Below are positions 57,422 to 64,000 of a stretch of 64,000 nt of DNA, one piece after another. The position numbers were made by a program, and so were the translations under genes. Source of the stretch: Candidatus Sulfotelmatobacter sp. (GTDB lineage: Bacteria; Acidobacteriota; Terriglobia; Terriglobales; Acidobacteriaceae); contig JAOAPI010000182.1 of NCBI GenBank assembly GCA_025462865.1, positions 1 to 64,000 of the forward strand. Reading direction: 5' to 3'. Position 1 is the stretch's first letter; each line of letters opens with the position of its first letter. The notes below the pieces were generated by a model. It had not been told where the DNA came from. It made no database searches and was given only the letters and a program-made list of their open reading frames with translations.

Positions 57422-57450
57422 TTGACAGAATACCGAACGTTTGGTATATT
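57422..57450 (+). promoter_or_regulatory. Near-consensus promoter of the small plus operon
   Basis: TTGACA (57422-57427), exactly 17 bases, TATATT (57445-57450). The first gene ATG is at 57475 after AGGAG. The strongest promoter seen in the window. Confidence 0.85.
57430..57447. promoter_or_regulatory. Operator palindrome in the promoter spacer
   Basis: ATACCGAACGTTTGGTAT: an 18-base inverted repeat with one mismatched pair, filling the spacer and touching the -10 box of the promoter. Classic repressor-site placement. Likely the control site of the small plus operon. Confidence 0.65.
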
Positions 57451-57474
57451 CGTATCAGTTCAGGAGCGTACAAG

Positions 57475-57669
57475 ATGACAAACGAGATGCAGAAACTTGA
57501 TCTAGTAATCGACGGGTACGTTGGCGAGATTCCGCAGACCCAAGTCATCTTCTGGCAGCGTTGGGGGGCTACTTATCCTGTCGCCGCCTACTTCCTAACG
57601 GAAGATCCATTTCGCCTCATGACTCCGGTATGGCACGCTAACCGGAACTTGCCGTGGATGGCCGCGTAA
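57475..57669 (+). CDS. Small hypothetical protein
   Basis: 64 aa, MTNEMQKLDLVIDGYVGEIP, WQRWGATYPVAAYFL. AGGAG nine bases before ATG. First gene behind the repressible promoter. No family recognised. Confidence 0.6.
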   Translation: MTNEMQKLDLVIDGYVGEIPQTQVIFWQRWGATYPVAAYFLTEDPFRLMTPVWHANRNLPWMAA

Positions 57670-57695
57670 CTCACTCAGTACAAAGGAGAATTACA

Positions 57696-57905
57696 ATGAC
57701 GCATGTTTTGGGTCGCATTGAGTATGAAGTAAATTTGGAACTGCGTAAACACGCAGCGTTAAAACTCGATTCGGCAATCGAATACCTCAAGCATGGACAC
57801 GGGATTTACCCACTGGCTATCGTTATCGGCCCTCAGGCCGATTGGGAGGCGCGGCAGATATTGCTGGATGCGCTGGTTAAGACTTGCGCCACACCGTTTT
57901 GTTAA
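57696..57905 (+). CDS. Small hypothetical protein
   Basis: 69 aa, MTHVLGRIEYEVNLELRKHA, AIEYLKHGHGIYPLAIVIGP, helical. AAAGGAGAATTACA ribosome site. The leader CTCACTCAGTACA (57670-57682) is repeated before the next gene (57913-57925). Confidence 0.55.
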   Translation: MTHVLGRIEYEVNLELRKHAALKLDSAIEYLKHGHGIYPLAIVIGPQADWEARQILLDALVKTCATPFC

Positions 57906-57938
57906 CTCGCTACTCACTCAGTACAGGAGATCAGATAT

Positions 57939-58184
57939 ATGACAACCACTCAGCGATGCCCAACGCCTTACGATTTGATTCAGACTTCCTATCAGATGTG
58001 CGACGGCTTGAAACGCTATCGCTTGAGCAATGGCTGGTTCATCGACTTCGCCAAAGTGAAAGCACATAATTGCTACGGCTATCCAGTTACGCTGTGGCAG
58101 CCCGGCGCTGGCCCAACTGGTATTGCAGCGTTTCGTGGCGGCGGCAAGAGTCTTCGAGACGTACTCGCATTACTAGGAGACTAA
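57939..58184 (+). CDS. Small hypothetical protein
   Basis: 81 aa, MTTTQRCPTPYDLIQTSYQM, RYRLSNGWFIDFAKVKAHNC, beta-rich end (TLWQPGAGPTGIAAFRGGGK). AGGAGATCAGATAT ribosome site, preceded by the same 13-base leader as the previous gene. Not recognised. Confidence 0.55.
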   Translation: MTTTQRCPTPYDLIQTSYQMCDGLKRYRLSNGWFIDFAKVKAHNCYGYPVTLWQPGAGPTGIAAFRGGGKSLRDVLALLGD

Positions 58185-58219
58185 CCGTTCTGACTGCTTA
58201 GACATAGGAGAGAAAACAA

Positions 58220-58327
58220 ATGGTCACGATTCACGATGCAATGATCGCCGTCTGGATATGCTGGGGAATCACGGCCCTAACTGCTGGTGCGATTGGATTC
58301 GCGCTGGGCCGATGGTCTTCCCGATGA
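58220..58327 (+). CDS. 35-residue membrane peptide
   Basis: MVTIHDAMIAVWICWGITAL, TAGAIGFALGRWSSR: one hydrophobic helix with a basic end. TAGGAGAGA lies eight bases before the ATG; the TGA overlaps the next ATG. Single-TM micropeptide like others in this genome. Confidence 0.5.
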   Translation: MVTIHDAMIAVWICWGITALTAGAIGFALGRWSSR

Positions 58328-58614
58328 AGTGTCCTGCGTGCGGCTTCGATATCCCTACTTCTCTGGCTGCCTCAGCAATGGGGCAGAAGTCCTCGAAGTC
58401 TAAAACCAAGGCTGCGCGCGCAAATGGCAAGCTCGGCGGCTGGACCAAGGGAAATTCGCGTATCTCTGCAATTGAGACTGCCGCCATTCTGCAAACCCTT
58501 TTGGAAACGGATAACAATATCGCCGAAGCCGCTAGATTACTCGGCATGTCCAAGAATAAAATCTATCGCCGTATTCGAGTTTGTGGCTGGCCCAAGCGTA
58601 AGCCGAAAGCCTGA
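58324..58614 (+). CDS. Zinc knuckle plus Fis-type HTH protein
   Basis: 96 aa. MKCPACGFDIPTSLAASAMG has an N-terminal CxxC; SAIETAAILQTLLETDNNIA, EAARLLGMSKNKIYRRIRVC is a Fis/HTH_8 helix-turn-helix. Likely the regulator encoded by this small operon and the candidate to bind the palindrome at 57430. Related to the protein at 6543 with modules swapped. Confidence 0.7.
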   Translation: MKCPACGFDIPTSLAASAMGQKSSKSKTKAARANGKLGGWTKGNSRISAIETAAILQTLLETDNNIAEAARLLGMSKNKIYRRIRVCGWPKRKPKA

Positions 58615-59265
58615 TTACTTCGCTACTCCAGCCGTGGCGAACCGCGCTAATGTGCCGTGCAAATGAACTTTCTTCAAGTTCACGTTGCGCGGCAGTTTCT
58701 TTTGCGCTGCATCCACTTTGGCGTTGTAGTCTGATGTCCATTTCCCAAGGTCAAACTTGGTAGCTGGAGCAAGATGGGCGAACTTCAGGCTGGTTGGCTG
58801 GACTACCGTTGACGGAAATAGAGTCTCTGCGGCTGCAAGCAGGATCGAGGCCGCCGCAGCCAAGGCTTGAATTTCCGCCTGCTTCGATGGATCGAGGATT
58901 CGCACCGCATCAAGGATATTCGTTGCATCTGCCTCAAACTGAGTAATCGCTGCATTTAAGCTGGCAATCGTTCCCGGAGGCACAGTGCCGTTTTGCTTGG
59001 CCGTGAAATAATTTACCAGCCAGGTATCGAGCGCATTGGCCGATCCTGAGACTGCCGCGACTCCACCGATACAAATTGGGGCTGCTGGCGTAAACGCACA
59101 CACCGCTTCTGCCACATTCGTTACTGCCGGGAGAAATGTCTTGATGTCGGTTACGACTTGAAGTCTCTGGGCGTTGGTGCAGCCGACGATGGGCAGAGCC
59201 GCGATCGCGCAACAGAGCAATGTAATACAGCCATGCTGCCAAAAGTAGGTGAGTGCTTTCTTCAT
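58615..59265 (-). CDS. Lipoprotein
   Basis: 216 aa. MKKALTYFWQHGCITLLCCA, IAALPIVGCTNAQ: lipoprotein signal with IVGC lipobox. The mature chain is helical and Ala-rich (ALAAAASILLAAAETLFPST) and carries PPGTIASLNAAITQFEADAT, similar to a small family of phage or acidobacterial lipoproteins. Start chosen after AAGGAGATCAATTCT. Convergent with the plus operon, with no gap. Confidence 0.6.
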   Translation of the reverse strand: MKKALTYFWQHGCITLLCCAIAALPIVGCTNAQRLQVVTDIKTFLPAVTNVAEAVCAFTPAAPICIGGVAAVSGSANALDTWLVNYFTAKQNGTVPPGTIASLNAAITQFEADATNILDAVRILDPSKQAEIQALAAAASILLAAAETLFPSTVVQPTSLKFAHLAPATKFDLGKWTSDYNAKVDAAQKKLPRNVNLKKVHLHGTLARFATAGVAK

Positions 59266-59279
59266 AGAATTGATCTCCT

Positions 59280-59534
59280 TCAAAATTGCCTGATTCCGAT
59301 TTGAAACAGTTCACAAGGCCAGTAGCGCATCAGGTCCACACGATTTCTAATCCCCAACTTCGCGTACAGCGCGTGACTGCGATGCTTCATGCTGCGTTCC
59401 TTCAATCCCAACGCTTCTCCCGCCAGCGCCAAACTTAATGATTCATTGGCCAGCATCTCCGCCAGTTTCAATTGCCAATCGGTTAGAGGAGTCCATGCTG
59501 CCAGTTCGTTGCCGCAAGTATGGCAGGCGGGCAT
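59280..59534 (-). CDS. LuxR/GerE-type HTH protein with zinc knuckle
   Basis: 84 aa. CHTCGNELA at the N-terminus, then LTDWQLKLAEMLANESLSLA, LAGEALGLKERSMKHRSHAL, YAKLGIRNRVDLMRYW: the GerE helix-turn-helix order. Paralogue in style of the protein at 1620. It may be a late-gene regulator encoded in the lysis region. Confidence 0.7.
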   Translation of the reverse strand: MPACHTCGNELAAWTPLTDWQLKLAEMLANESLSLALAGEALGLKERSMKHRSHALYAKLGIRNRVDLMRYWPCELFQIGIRQF

Positions 59535-59535
59535 C

Positions 59536-59958
59536 TCACGCGATCACCTGCACCCGGTGATCGTTGCTGGCCCATGCCAGTTCGCGCATGGATCGCGGCG
59601 AAGCGATACAGCCTTCTGACGCGAGGCCAGGATGCTCAACTGAATCCCCATGCCAGCCAAATTCTGCTCTGTGGTACATCTCATTCTTCGGGTCGGGCGT
59701 CAGCCACATTACGAACTTGCCATGCTTGGGGCTATCGACTGGAGCTTGCAAGCTGTAGATTCCCCGAGGCAGTGGGCCATAATCCTGATCGCTCAAGCCC
59801 TCTACTGGCACCCATTCACCATGACTGAATCGACAGCCTGCGCGAACATCCTGCAATATTGGGTTATTCTTTCCTTCGCCGCGCCCAGCATATGCGAAAC
59901 CGTGAGGCAGTCCAGAAGCATCTTCGATGAGTCCGTTACCTTGGCGGAAGGTCCACAT
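59536..59958 (-). CDS. L,D-transpeptidase-like (DUF2778/Tlde1-like) protein
   Basis: 140 aa. FGWHGDSVEHPGLASEGCIA, SPRSMRELAW shows the HGD...SxGCI motif of YkuD/DUF2778-type Cys enzymes that act on peptidoglycan peptides (Cys nucleophile, upstream His). GPLPRGIYSLQAPVD is the family-typical strand before it. No signal peptide. Within the lysis region it could remodel or cut cell wall. Confidence 0.75.
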   Translation of the reverse strand: MWTFRQGNGLIEDASGLPHGFAYAGRGEGKNNPILQDVRAGCRFSHGEWVPVEGLSDQDYGPLPRGIYSLQAPVDSPKHGKFVMWLTPDPKNEMYHRAEFGWHGDSVEHPGLASEGCIASPRSMRELAWASNDHRVQVIA

Positions 59959-60093
59959 CTAGGCTGACTTGATCTCAATCAATCGCGCCGAATTGCAGTT
60001 GGGACACTTAGCTTCTTTCACGGTTTCCGTAGTCTTGAAGTTACATCCGCAACGCTGACAGTGCAGGTAGGCGAGTTGGACTTCAATCCCCAC
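59959..60093 (-). CDS. Small zinc-ribbon protein
   Basis: 44 aa from GTG: VGIEVQLAYLHCQRCGCNF, ETVKEAKCPNCNSARLIEIK. Two CxxC pairs make one ribbon. It abuts its neighbours exactly (TAG then ATG). Like many tiny zinc ribbons of this genome, no function known. Confidence 0.6.
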   Translation of the reverse strand: MGIEVQLAYLHCQRCGCNFKTTETVKEAKCPNCNSARLIEIKSA

Positions 60094-60095
60094 AT

Positions 60096-60425
60096 CTACC
60101 GCTCCGAAAACTTCTTGATGAAAATATTCTCCATCAACTCCAGGCGCTTCTCTTGGCCCTTCGCCATTTCACTCAGCATGACTGTCTGCTTTTCGAGGTT
60201 CCCAACCTGCTGATCGCGCAAACGATTGAGCGTTTCCTGTTGGCTCTGAAATGTCGCCAAAGTATTCAATCGCTGCTTATTTTCTTCATGCATCCGATTC
60301 GCTGCGTCACGCTGATCGTCCCGCTCTTCGAGAGCTTTCTTCCGTTCCGCCCTGCGCGTGAACACAAATGTCAGAAAGGCGAGAAAGAATAAGGCCGTTT
60401 GCAGACCTGCCAACCACGTCTGCAC
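60096..60425 (-). CDS. Spanin/holin-like membrane coiled-coil protein
   Basis: 109 aa. TWLAGLQTALFFLAFLTFVF is an N-terminal membrane helix, RRAERKKALEERDDQRDAA and on to residue 100 is a long charged coiled coil. This is the topology of an inner-membrane spanin (Rz-like) although no outer-membrane partner is clearly matched. Shares a base with the peptidase gene. Confidence 0.6.
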   Translation of the reverse strand: MQTWLAGLQTALFFLAFLTFVFTRRAERKKALEERDDQRDAANRMHEENKQRLNTLATFQSQQETLNRLRDQQVGNLEKQTVMLSEMAKGQEKRLELMENIFIKKFSER

Positions 60426-60868
60426 TATGCAGCCTCCGAGACGAACGGACTGAGCAGCGTGTAACTTGGAATCAGTTTCTCAAACTGGATGAACGTGTGA
60501 TTCAGGAGCGGCTTGCCAACCTTCGCGTACTGCGGGAAAGTTAAATGGCTGCAAATCACCCGCCCGGGCGTCTGCCAATCGCGCCCCAGCATGATTCCCA
60601 AGATTTCGAGGTAGTCATAGCCGGAGCCTTCAAACTTCAGAGCTTCCTGAAACGCTTCGTCAGTTCCCAGCGCATTCAGCATCAGGATTTTAGCGTGTGG
60701 ATTCGGCTCTCGCCATGCCACCCCTTTACCGTCCGCCATCGCTGAGAATGTTCGCCCGGTATCCACGTCACGCCACCCCGTATGTGACCAGAGTGCATCT
60801 TCGTGCCACCTGATTATGGCCGCAATTGGATCCCATATTTCGGTGGAGAGAAACAGTTTGACGTTCAT
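60425..60868 (-). CDS. NlpC/YiiX-like cysteine peptidase
   Basis: 147 aa. STEIWDPIAAIIRWHEDALW, SHTGWRDVDTG, GSGYDYLEILGIMLGRDW and GRVICSHLTFPQYA show the permuted NlpC/P60 order: His near the N-terminus (WSHTGW) and Cys in VICSHL. Phage members act on cell-wall peptides or other amide substrates. Good candidate for the endolysin of this phage. Confidence 0.7.
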   Translation of the reverse strand: MNVKLFLSTEIWDPIAAIIRWHEDALWSHTGWRDVDTGRTFSAMADGKGVAWREPNPHAKILMLNALGTDEAFQEALKFEGSGYDYLEILGIMLGRDWQTPGRVICSHLTFPQYAKVGKPLLNHTFIQFEKLIPSYTLLSPFVSEAA

Positions 60869-61119
60869 TCACTGGAGCTTTCCGCCGTGCCGTGCGGTCG
60901 CTTCCTCGCAACTTGTATTTCCTCTTCCTGGGCCGCGTAACCTGCTTGTTCCTTGGCGAGGATTTGCTGATAGGCCTTTATTCTGCCCTCAAGCGCATCG
61001 ACTCCAAACGCCCAGCCTTTAGAACTGTGCCCTTCAGCGTCTACTGTGTTGGCGTCAACTTTCGCCTGACACTCTGCCGCTTCCCTTTTCAGGTCGTCGA
61101 TTACTTGTTGTACGTTCAT
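60865..61119 (-). CDS. Small helical protein
   Basis: 84 aa, MNVQQVIDDLKREAAECQAK..., ALEGRIKAYQQILAKEQAGY: helical, charged, ATGA overlap with the peptidase gene. Possibly an accessory to lysis. Not recognised. Confidence 0.5.
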   Translation of the reverse strand: MNVQQVIDDLKREAAECQAKVDANTVDAEGHSSKGWAFGVDALEGRIKAYQQILAKEQAGYAAQEEEIQVARKRPHGTAESSSE

Positions 61120-61207
61120 CAGAAATTGAGGAGTTTAGAGTTTCGAGCGCGTTGTGCGACAGTGAACTTACAACTCCTCATCCCCTCTGTGAAGCTGAGG
61201 GTCAAAC

Positions 61208-61300
61208 TTATCGTCCTTTTCGCTTTTCGTGGAAGCCCCACAGAATCAGCCCGCCCATACTCAATGCCCAGATTGCAAGGACAGCGGCGCGGCCTATCAT
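61208..61300 (-). CDS. 30-residue transmembrane peptide in the lysis region
   Basis: MIGRAAVLAIWALSMGGLIL, WGFHEKRKGR: one membrane helix with a basic tail, ATG overlapping the stop of the holin-like gene (ATGA). Preferred over the longer antiphase frame in the same place. Candidate antiholin or pinholin-type peptide. Confidence 0.5.
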   Translation of the reverse strand: MIGRAAVLAIWALSMGGLILWGFHEKRKGR

Positions 61301-61500
61301 TCGGGGTCAACGCCGGGCGGTTTGTGCTGGAAGTACCATTTCACTGCCGAGACGAAACCGCAACCACCCGCCACGACCATTGCCTTGTGCCAACCGATTC
61401 CAAGCCCCGCTGACAGAATGCCACCACATGCCCCGCTCACCGCCGCGTTACCGAAATTGATCAGCCAGTGCTTCCAAGTCATCTTCGCTTCCTCCGTCAT
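61297..61500 (-). CDS. Holin-like membrane protein
   Basis: 67 aa, start at the ATG that overlaps the upstream TGA. KHWLINFGNAAVSGACGGIL, SAGLGIGWHKAMVVAGGCGF give two short Gly/Ala-rich membrane helices, charged ends. Size and position fit a class II holin. Confidence 0.6.
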   Translation of the reverse strand: MTEEAKMTWKHWLINFGNAAVSGACGGILSAGLGIGWHKAMVVAGGCGFVSAVKWYFQHKPPGVDPE

Positions 61501-61691
61501 ACAAGCCCCTCCCAGCCGCAATCGCTGCACAGCCCCGTTGCACAACTAAATTCGGGATGCTGCATTACGTCTACTTGGTAGGAGTAACAACGAGGACATT
61601 GCGCGGTCGGAATTTGCCGCCACGCCCAAGAACAGAGCCAGCCCGCCCCGATTGCGATAGCGACAATAGCAAGTCCGGCAGTTGGAGACAT
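61497..61691 (-). CDS. Membrane-anchored zinc-ribbon protein
   Basis: 64 aa. TAGLAIVAIAIGAGWLCSWA is a membrane helix; AQCPRCYSYQVDVM...CATGLCSDCGW is a CxxC...CxxC ribbon. AGGTGA precedes the ATG. Start and stop overlap or abut neighbours. Function unknown. Confidence 0.55.
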   Translation of the reverse strand: MSPTAGLAIVAIAIGAGWLCSWAWRQIPTAQCPRCYSYQVDVMQHPEFSCATGLCSDCGWEGLV

Positions 61692-61699
61692 TCTGTCAC

Positions 61700-61891
61700 C
61701 TACTCATGGCCTTCGTTAGTCAGCCGGCAGTCCAGCGCCATGCGTTCTGGAGCCCGGCCGATCTTCCCCTTCAGTTCGGAGGCATTCGCCCATATGCAGG
61801 AAATCGTGCTCAGGATCAAACTTAAAGCCATGAAGAGCACCGTCCGCACAGGTTGGCATCTGAAAATTGGGGTAGCTGCGGTGGATGTCAT
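61700..61891 (-). CDS. Small membrane protein
   Basis: 63 aa. TVLFMALSLILSTISCIWAN is one membrane helix. A TTG at 61954 is an alternative start. No other feature; it is part of the lysis-region row of small membrane proteins. Confidence 0.45.
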   Translation of the reverse strand: MTSTAATPIFRCQPVRTVLFMALSLILSTISCIWANASELKGKIGRAPERMALDCRLTNEGHE

Positions 61892-61964
61892 TGTTGTGTC
61901 ACCACTTCCCCGCGCTAGTTGCGCCGTACTCGTTTTGCGTACAAACGTACTCAAATTGCGTAAG

Positions 61965-62228
61965 TCAGAGTTCCCGCCAGAGAACGAAACTCCATCCAGC
62001 GATCTTTTCCAATAGGATTTTCTTGGTGGCCTGTGGCGCTTTCAAATACTCGACCGCCTTGTAGATAATTTCTCCGATGCCGTGCGCATCGTGAATCCCG
62101 AGCATCGTGCAGACTTTTAGAAGTTGGTTCTCATCATCCGCGCCGCCCGTCGTATAGTTCTTGCGCTTCGCATGGCCTTCGACTGAATCCTTGACCGCTG
62201 CGGAAAATTCGACGAACGTCTTAGACAT
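61965..62228 (-). CDS. Small hypothetical protein
   Basis: 87 aa, MSKTFVEFSAAVKDSVEGHA, LLKVCTMLGIHDAHGIGEII, YKAVEYLKAPQATKKILLEK: helical. No family recognised. The start overlaps the end of a tiny upstream ORF. Confidence 0.55.
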   Translation of the reverse strand: MSKTFVEFSAAVKDSVEGHAKRKNYTTGGADDENQLLKVCTMLGIHDAHGIGEIIYKAVEYLKAPQATKKILLEKIAGWSFVLWREL

Positions 62229-62307
62229 TCTCCATCATCCATGAGCAGCACTGCCCATACTTTCCTTGGAAGAGTTTCCACGAGATCGGAATCCCAGAAC
62301 ATTTCAT
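62221..62307 (-). CDS. 28-residue Cys-containing ORF
   Basis: MKCSGIPISWKLFQGKYGQC, CSWMMENV. Three Cys and aromatic residues look like the remnant or core of a small zinc protein. The ribosome site is weak. It fills the gap between the metallophosphatase and the next gene. Confidence 0.35.
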   Translation of the reverse strand: MKCSGIPISWKLFQGKYGQCCSWMMENV

Positions 62308-62322
62308 GCAGTCAGTAGGTCT

Positions 62323-63327
62323 TCAGCCGAAACGGCGCTCGTAATATCCACGGTCATAGTAGGGAAAGAACTCATGCTGCACGCGCGTAATGTGGCCGTC
62401 AGTTTTGTCCTGCTGAAACTTCGTGATGCCGAATCCGACATGCACGCCGATCTTGTTCTTTCTCAGGAATGCGCTTTGGTCACAAGTGCAGGCCGCTGAG
62501 ATGCAGTGGACTTCGCGGGGATAGCACCAATCGTACTTGTGGTAATGGCCAATCCAGAGGACAGAGGGTTTTTCCCCACCCTGAAATGATTCAACGAGCT
62601 TCTGGGGGGCATAGCTGAGAGCGTAGGCAGAACCACCGCCGGGGTGCATGAGTCGCCCGACCGCTGATCCTTTGCCACATTTAAGCCGGATATCCGCTTC
62701 AACGTGGCCCAGGTATCGAAGGTCTTTACGACCAGCCTTCTCAGCCCGCATCTGAAAGTATTCGCCCACATTGACGCACTCTCGCTGAATCCACCAGCCT
62801 TCGTGATCGTCGCCGGTAATGTAATGGGTTGTGATTCCTGTTCGCTGAGGGTAATTCTCAATGGCGTAGTCGAGCTGCGGGTCCATGCCGGGCGCGACAA
62901 TGAGTTCATGCCGATTGAAGCGGGCTTCTCCGTCCACCCAGTTTCCGGCGTTGAGCACGGCAGTGACGCCTTCCCGTTCGTATACGTCATAGGCTGCGTT
63001 GAGTACATCGAGGCGAGAGTGGCGGTTGCCCAGATGGTTGTCTGCGATGATTCCAACAGCCGTCCAGCCGTCGCCCCGATCCTTCGCCTGCAAGGTCAAT
63101 GATCCGCCCTGCTGCAAGAGGCTGTGAAGGAATAGCTTCCCGCCAATCAATTCGCTGATATTCGCGCCCGCCGAACGCAGCGATTTCAGGGCTGAATTGA
63201 TGGAAGCTATATCGCATTGAAGTTCTTCCGCAAGTTCGTTTCTGCTGAAGGGCTGCTTTGAGAGTTTGGTCCGTACCAGTTTGATTAGATCGCGCTTGAG
63301 TGACCTTGTCGCTTCCTCAAGGTTCAC
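62323..63327 (-). CDS. wHTH-calcineurin-like metallophosphatase
   Basis: 334 aa. Residues 1-70 are winged-helix (SKQPFSRNELAEELQCDIAS). The phosphatase domain has GIIADNHLGN (D-x-H), VLNAGNWVDGEARFNRHELI, YITGDDHEGWW (GNHE-like) and VLWIGHYHKYDW (GH-x-H). This exact two-domain arrangement is known in phages. It hydrolyses phosphoesters, perhaps nucleic acid; the wHTH could target it to DNA. Overlaps the next gene upstream. Confidence 0.85.
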   Translation of the reverse strand: MNLEEATRSLKRDLIKLVRTKLSKQPFSRNELAEELQCDIASINSALKSLRSAGANISELIGGKLFLHSLLQQGGSLTLQAKDRGDGWTAVGIIADNHLGNRHSRLDVLNAAYDVYEREGVTAVLNAGNWVDGEARFNRHELIVAPGMDPQLDYAIENYPQRTGITTHYITGDDHEGWWIQRECVNVGEYFQMRAEKAGRKDLRYLGHVEADIRLKCGKGSAVGRLMHPGGGSAYALSYAPQKLVESFQGGEKPSVLWIGHYHKYDWCYPREVHCISAACTCDQSAFLRKNKIGVHVGFGITKFQQDKTDGHITRVQHEFFPYYDRGYYERRFG

Positions 63328-63632
63328 TTGCCCTCCGAACTACGGGCCTGACCTTTCGCATATTCACGGAGAGCTACGATAGCTTTGGGATTACCGAAGA
63401 TGTAGGTCTCGCTTTCTCTGAAAACATAGCGCGCGTTTGACTCAAGTTTGGCGAACCTGCTCAATGCCTGCGCTCCTGCGATTCCTTCTTGCTGAAATCG
63501 CGTCGAATCGTAATAGTCGCTTACTCCAGCCGCATCCAGTGTCCGGCGAATTTTATCTTGCGCTGGAAAACTTGCTCCAAGAATCAGGGGCCGATTGCCC
63601 ACCATCAGCGGCTTGGCCGATCTCGTCATATT
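63324..63632 (-). CDS. Hypothetical protein
   Basis: 102 aa from ATG 63632 with GGAG upstream, MTRSAKPLMVGNRPLILGAS..., then ESNARYVFRESETYIFGNPK, AIVALREYAKG. Begins right after the upstream stop. The longer frame into the upstream gene is a shadow. Function unknown; coupled to the metallophosphatase. Confidence 0.55.
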   Translation of the reverse strand, partial: NMTRSAKPLMVGNRPLILGASFPAQDKIRRTLDAAGVSDYYDSTRFQQEGIAGAQALSRFAKLESNARYVFRESETYIFGNPKAIVALREYAKGQARSSEGK

Positions 63633-63636
63633 CTCG

Positions 63637-63972
63637 TCAAACTCCGATGCCAATACTGCGCTGATCCTCGCATGGCCAACGAGAGAATCCGTACTCCGCG
63701 CCGCCGGGGAAGATTGATCGCGCCCGATTTTGCAGCACCCATTCCACCCTCGCCTCCTCTCGCTGCTGCGCCTGCTTCCGCTGTTCCTTCGTGGTTTGCA
63801 GCCAAGTCTTGATAACTGACCACGATTTGGCGATGCAGATTCTGATGACGCGCTTCGAGACGCGGACGGCCCAGCCAAGCTCATCCACGAGACACTTAGC
63901 TTTCCCGCTGGTAATGGAGTGCTTGGGGGATTCGGAGTCGGACTGGCCGAACTCTAACACTTGGATTTTCAT
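63637..63972 (-). CDS. Hypothetical protein
   Basis: 111 aa, MKIQVLEFGQSDSESPKHSI..., a middle with WAVRVSKRVIRICIAKSWSV, a helical QTTKEQRKQAQQREEARVEW, and IFPGGAEYGFSRWPCED. A basic helical protein, possibly DNA binding. No ribosome site is evident. Genes probably continue beyond the right edge. Confidence 0.5.
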   Translation of the reverse strand: MKIQVLEFGQSDSESPKHSITSGKAKCLVDELGWAVRVSKRVIRICIAKSWSVIKTWLQTTKEQRKQAQQREEARVEWVLQNRARSIFPGGAEYGFSRWPCEDQRSIGIGV

Positions 63973-64000
63973 TTATTTTGGGGAACAGGGAGGTATTGCG

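Noticed and set aside
61119-61310. 63-residue minus ORF after the holin-like gene
   Set aside because: A 30-residue membrane peptide in another frame starts with an ATGA overlap at the holin stop and fits the local pattern; the longer frame is basic and featureless.
1-64000. CRISPR array
   Set aside because: No series of regularly spaced 25-40-base repeats was noticed; the repeats seen are gene duplications, leaders or att arms.

Overview
The window looks like most of the genome of a temperate, tailed double-stranded DNA phage. The hallmark genes are a DnaB-type helicase, an ERF annealing protein with a YqaJ-type exonuclease, a tyrosine integrase beside a tRNA-3'-end attachment core, a large terminase, a portal, an N4-gp56-like major capsid protein and long tail-fibre or spike proteins. 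No tape-measure or contractile-sheath gene is visible, which suggests a short-tailed (podovirus-like) virion. Many structural or tail-region proteins carry Sec signal peptides or lipoboxes and putative-Ig modules. This, with the moderately GC-rich coding style, recalls phages of soil diderm bacteria such as Acidobacteriota; that host guess is inference. Phage genes lie on both sides of the att core, so the sequence behaves as an unintegrated, probably circular genome rather than a prophage cut at attL/attR.

Layout. Positions 1-4487 (minus strand): two beta-class DNA methyltransferases (one cut by the window edge), a LuxR-type HTH protein, the DnaB helicase, a DUF1376 replication protein and small zinc proteins. 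Positions 4488-4668: a divergent control region with a strong leaderless-type promoter. Positions 4669-20149 (plus strand): an RHH regulator, then a tightly overlapping series of small early genes (many zinc ribbons and single-TM peptides), the recombination module, a DUF1064 nuclease, an HNH-like protein, a C5 cytosine methyltransferase with a long overlapping reading frame, a DUF4326 protein, a duplicated small gene flanking a GNAT-like gene, a HigA-like antitoxin, an intact IS1595-family element (16268-18176) with perfect TIRs, an 8-bp TSD and four passenger ORFs, and the integrase. Positions 20173-20363: the attP region. Positions 20448-21727: a trypsin-like protease and a small gene.

Positions 21729-56496 (minus strand, read right to left): a late operon starting with an RHH protein and small proteins, then a glycosyltransferase/methyltransferase cluster, decoration-like proteins, terminase, portal, scaffold-like protein, capsid, connector and stem proteins, internal virion proteins, a SleB-like protein, and large exported fibre or spike proteins. 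Positions 57475-58614 (plus strand) form a small operon with a near-consensus promoter and a palindromic operator. Positions 58615-63972 (minus strand) hold the probable lysis region (L,D-transpeptidase-like protein, NlpC-like peptidase, spanin-like protein, holin-like membrane proteins) and a wHTH-metallophosphatase.

The parts fit one life cycle. The plus-strand early block takes over and modifies DNA metabolism, the left minus block replicates, the integrase and attP give lysogeny, and the minus-strand late block packages, assembles, decorates and releases virions. All functional calls come from reading sequence motifs; no database search was run.
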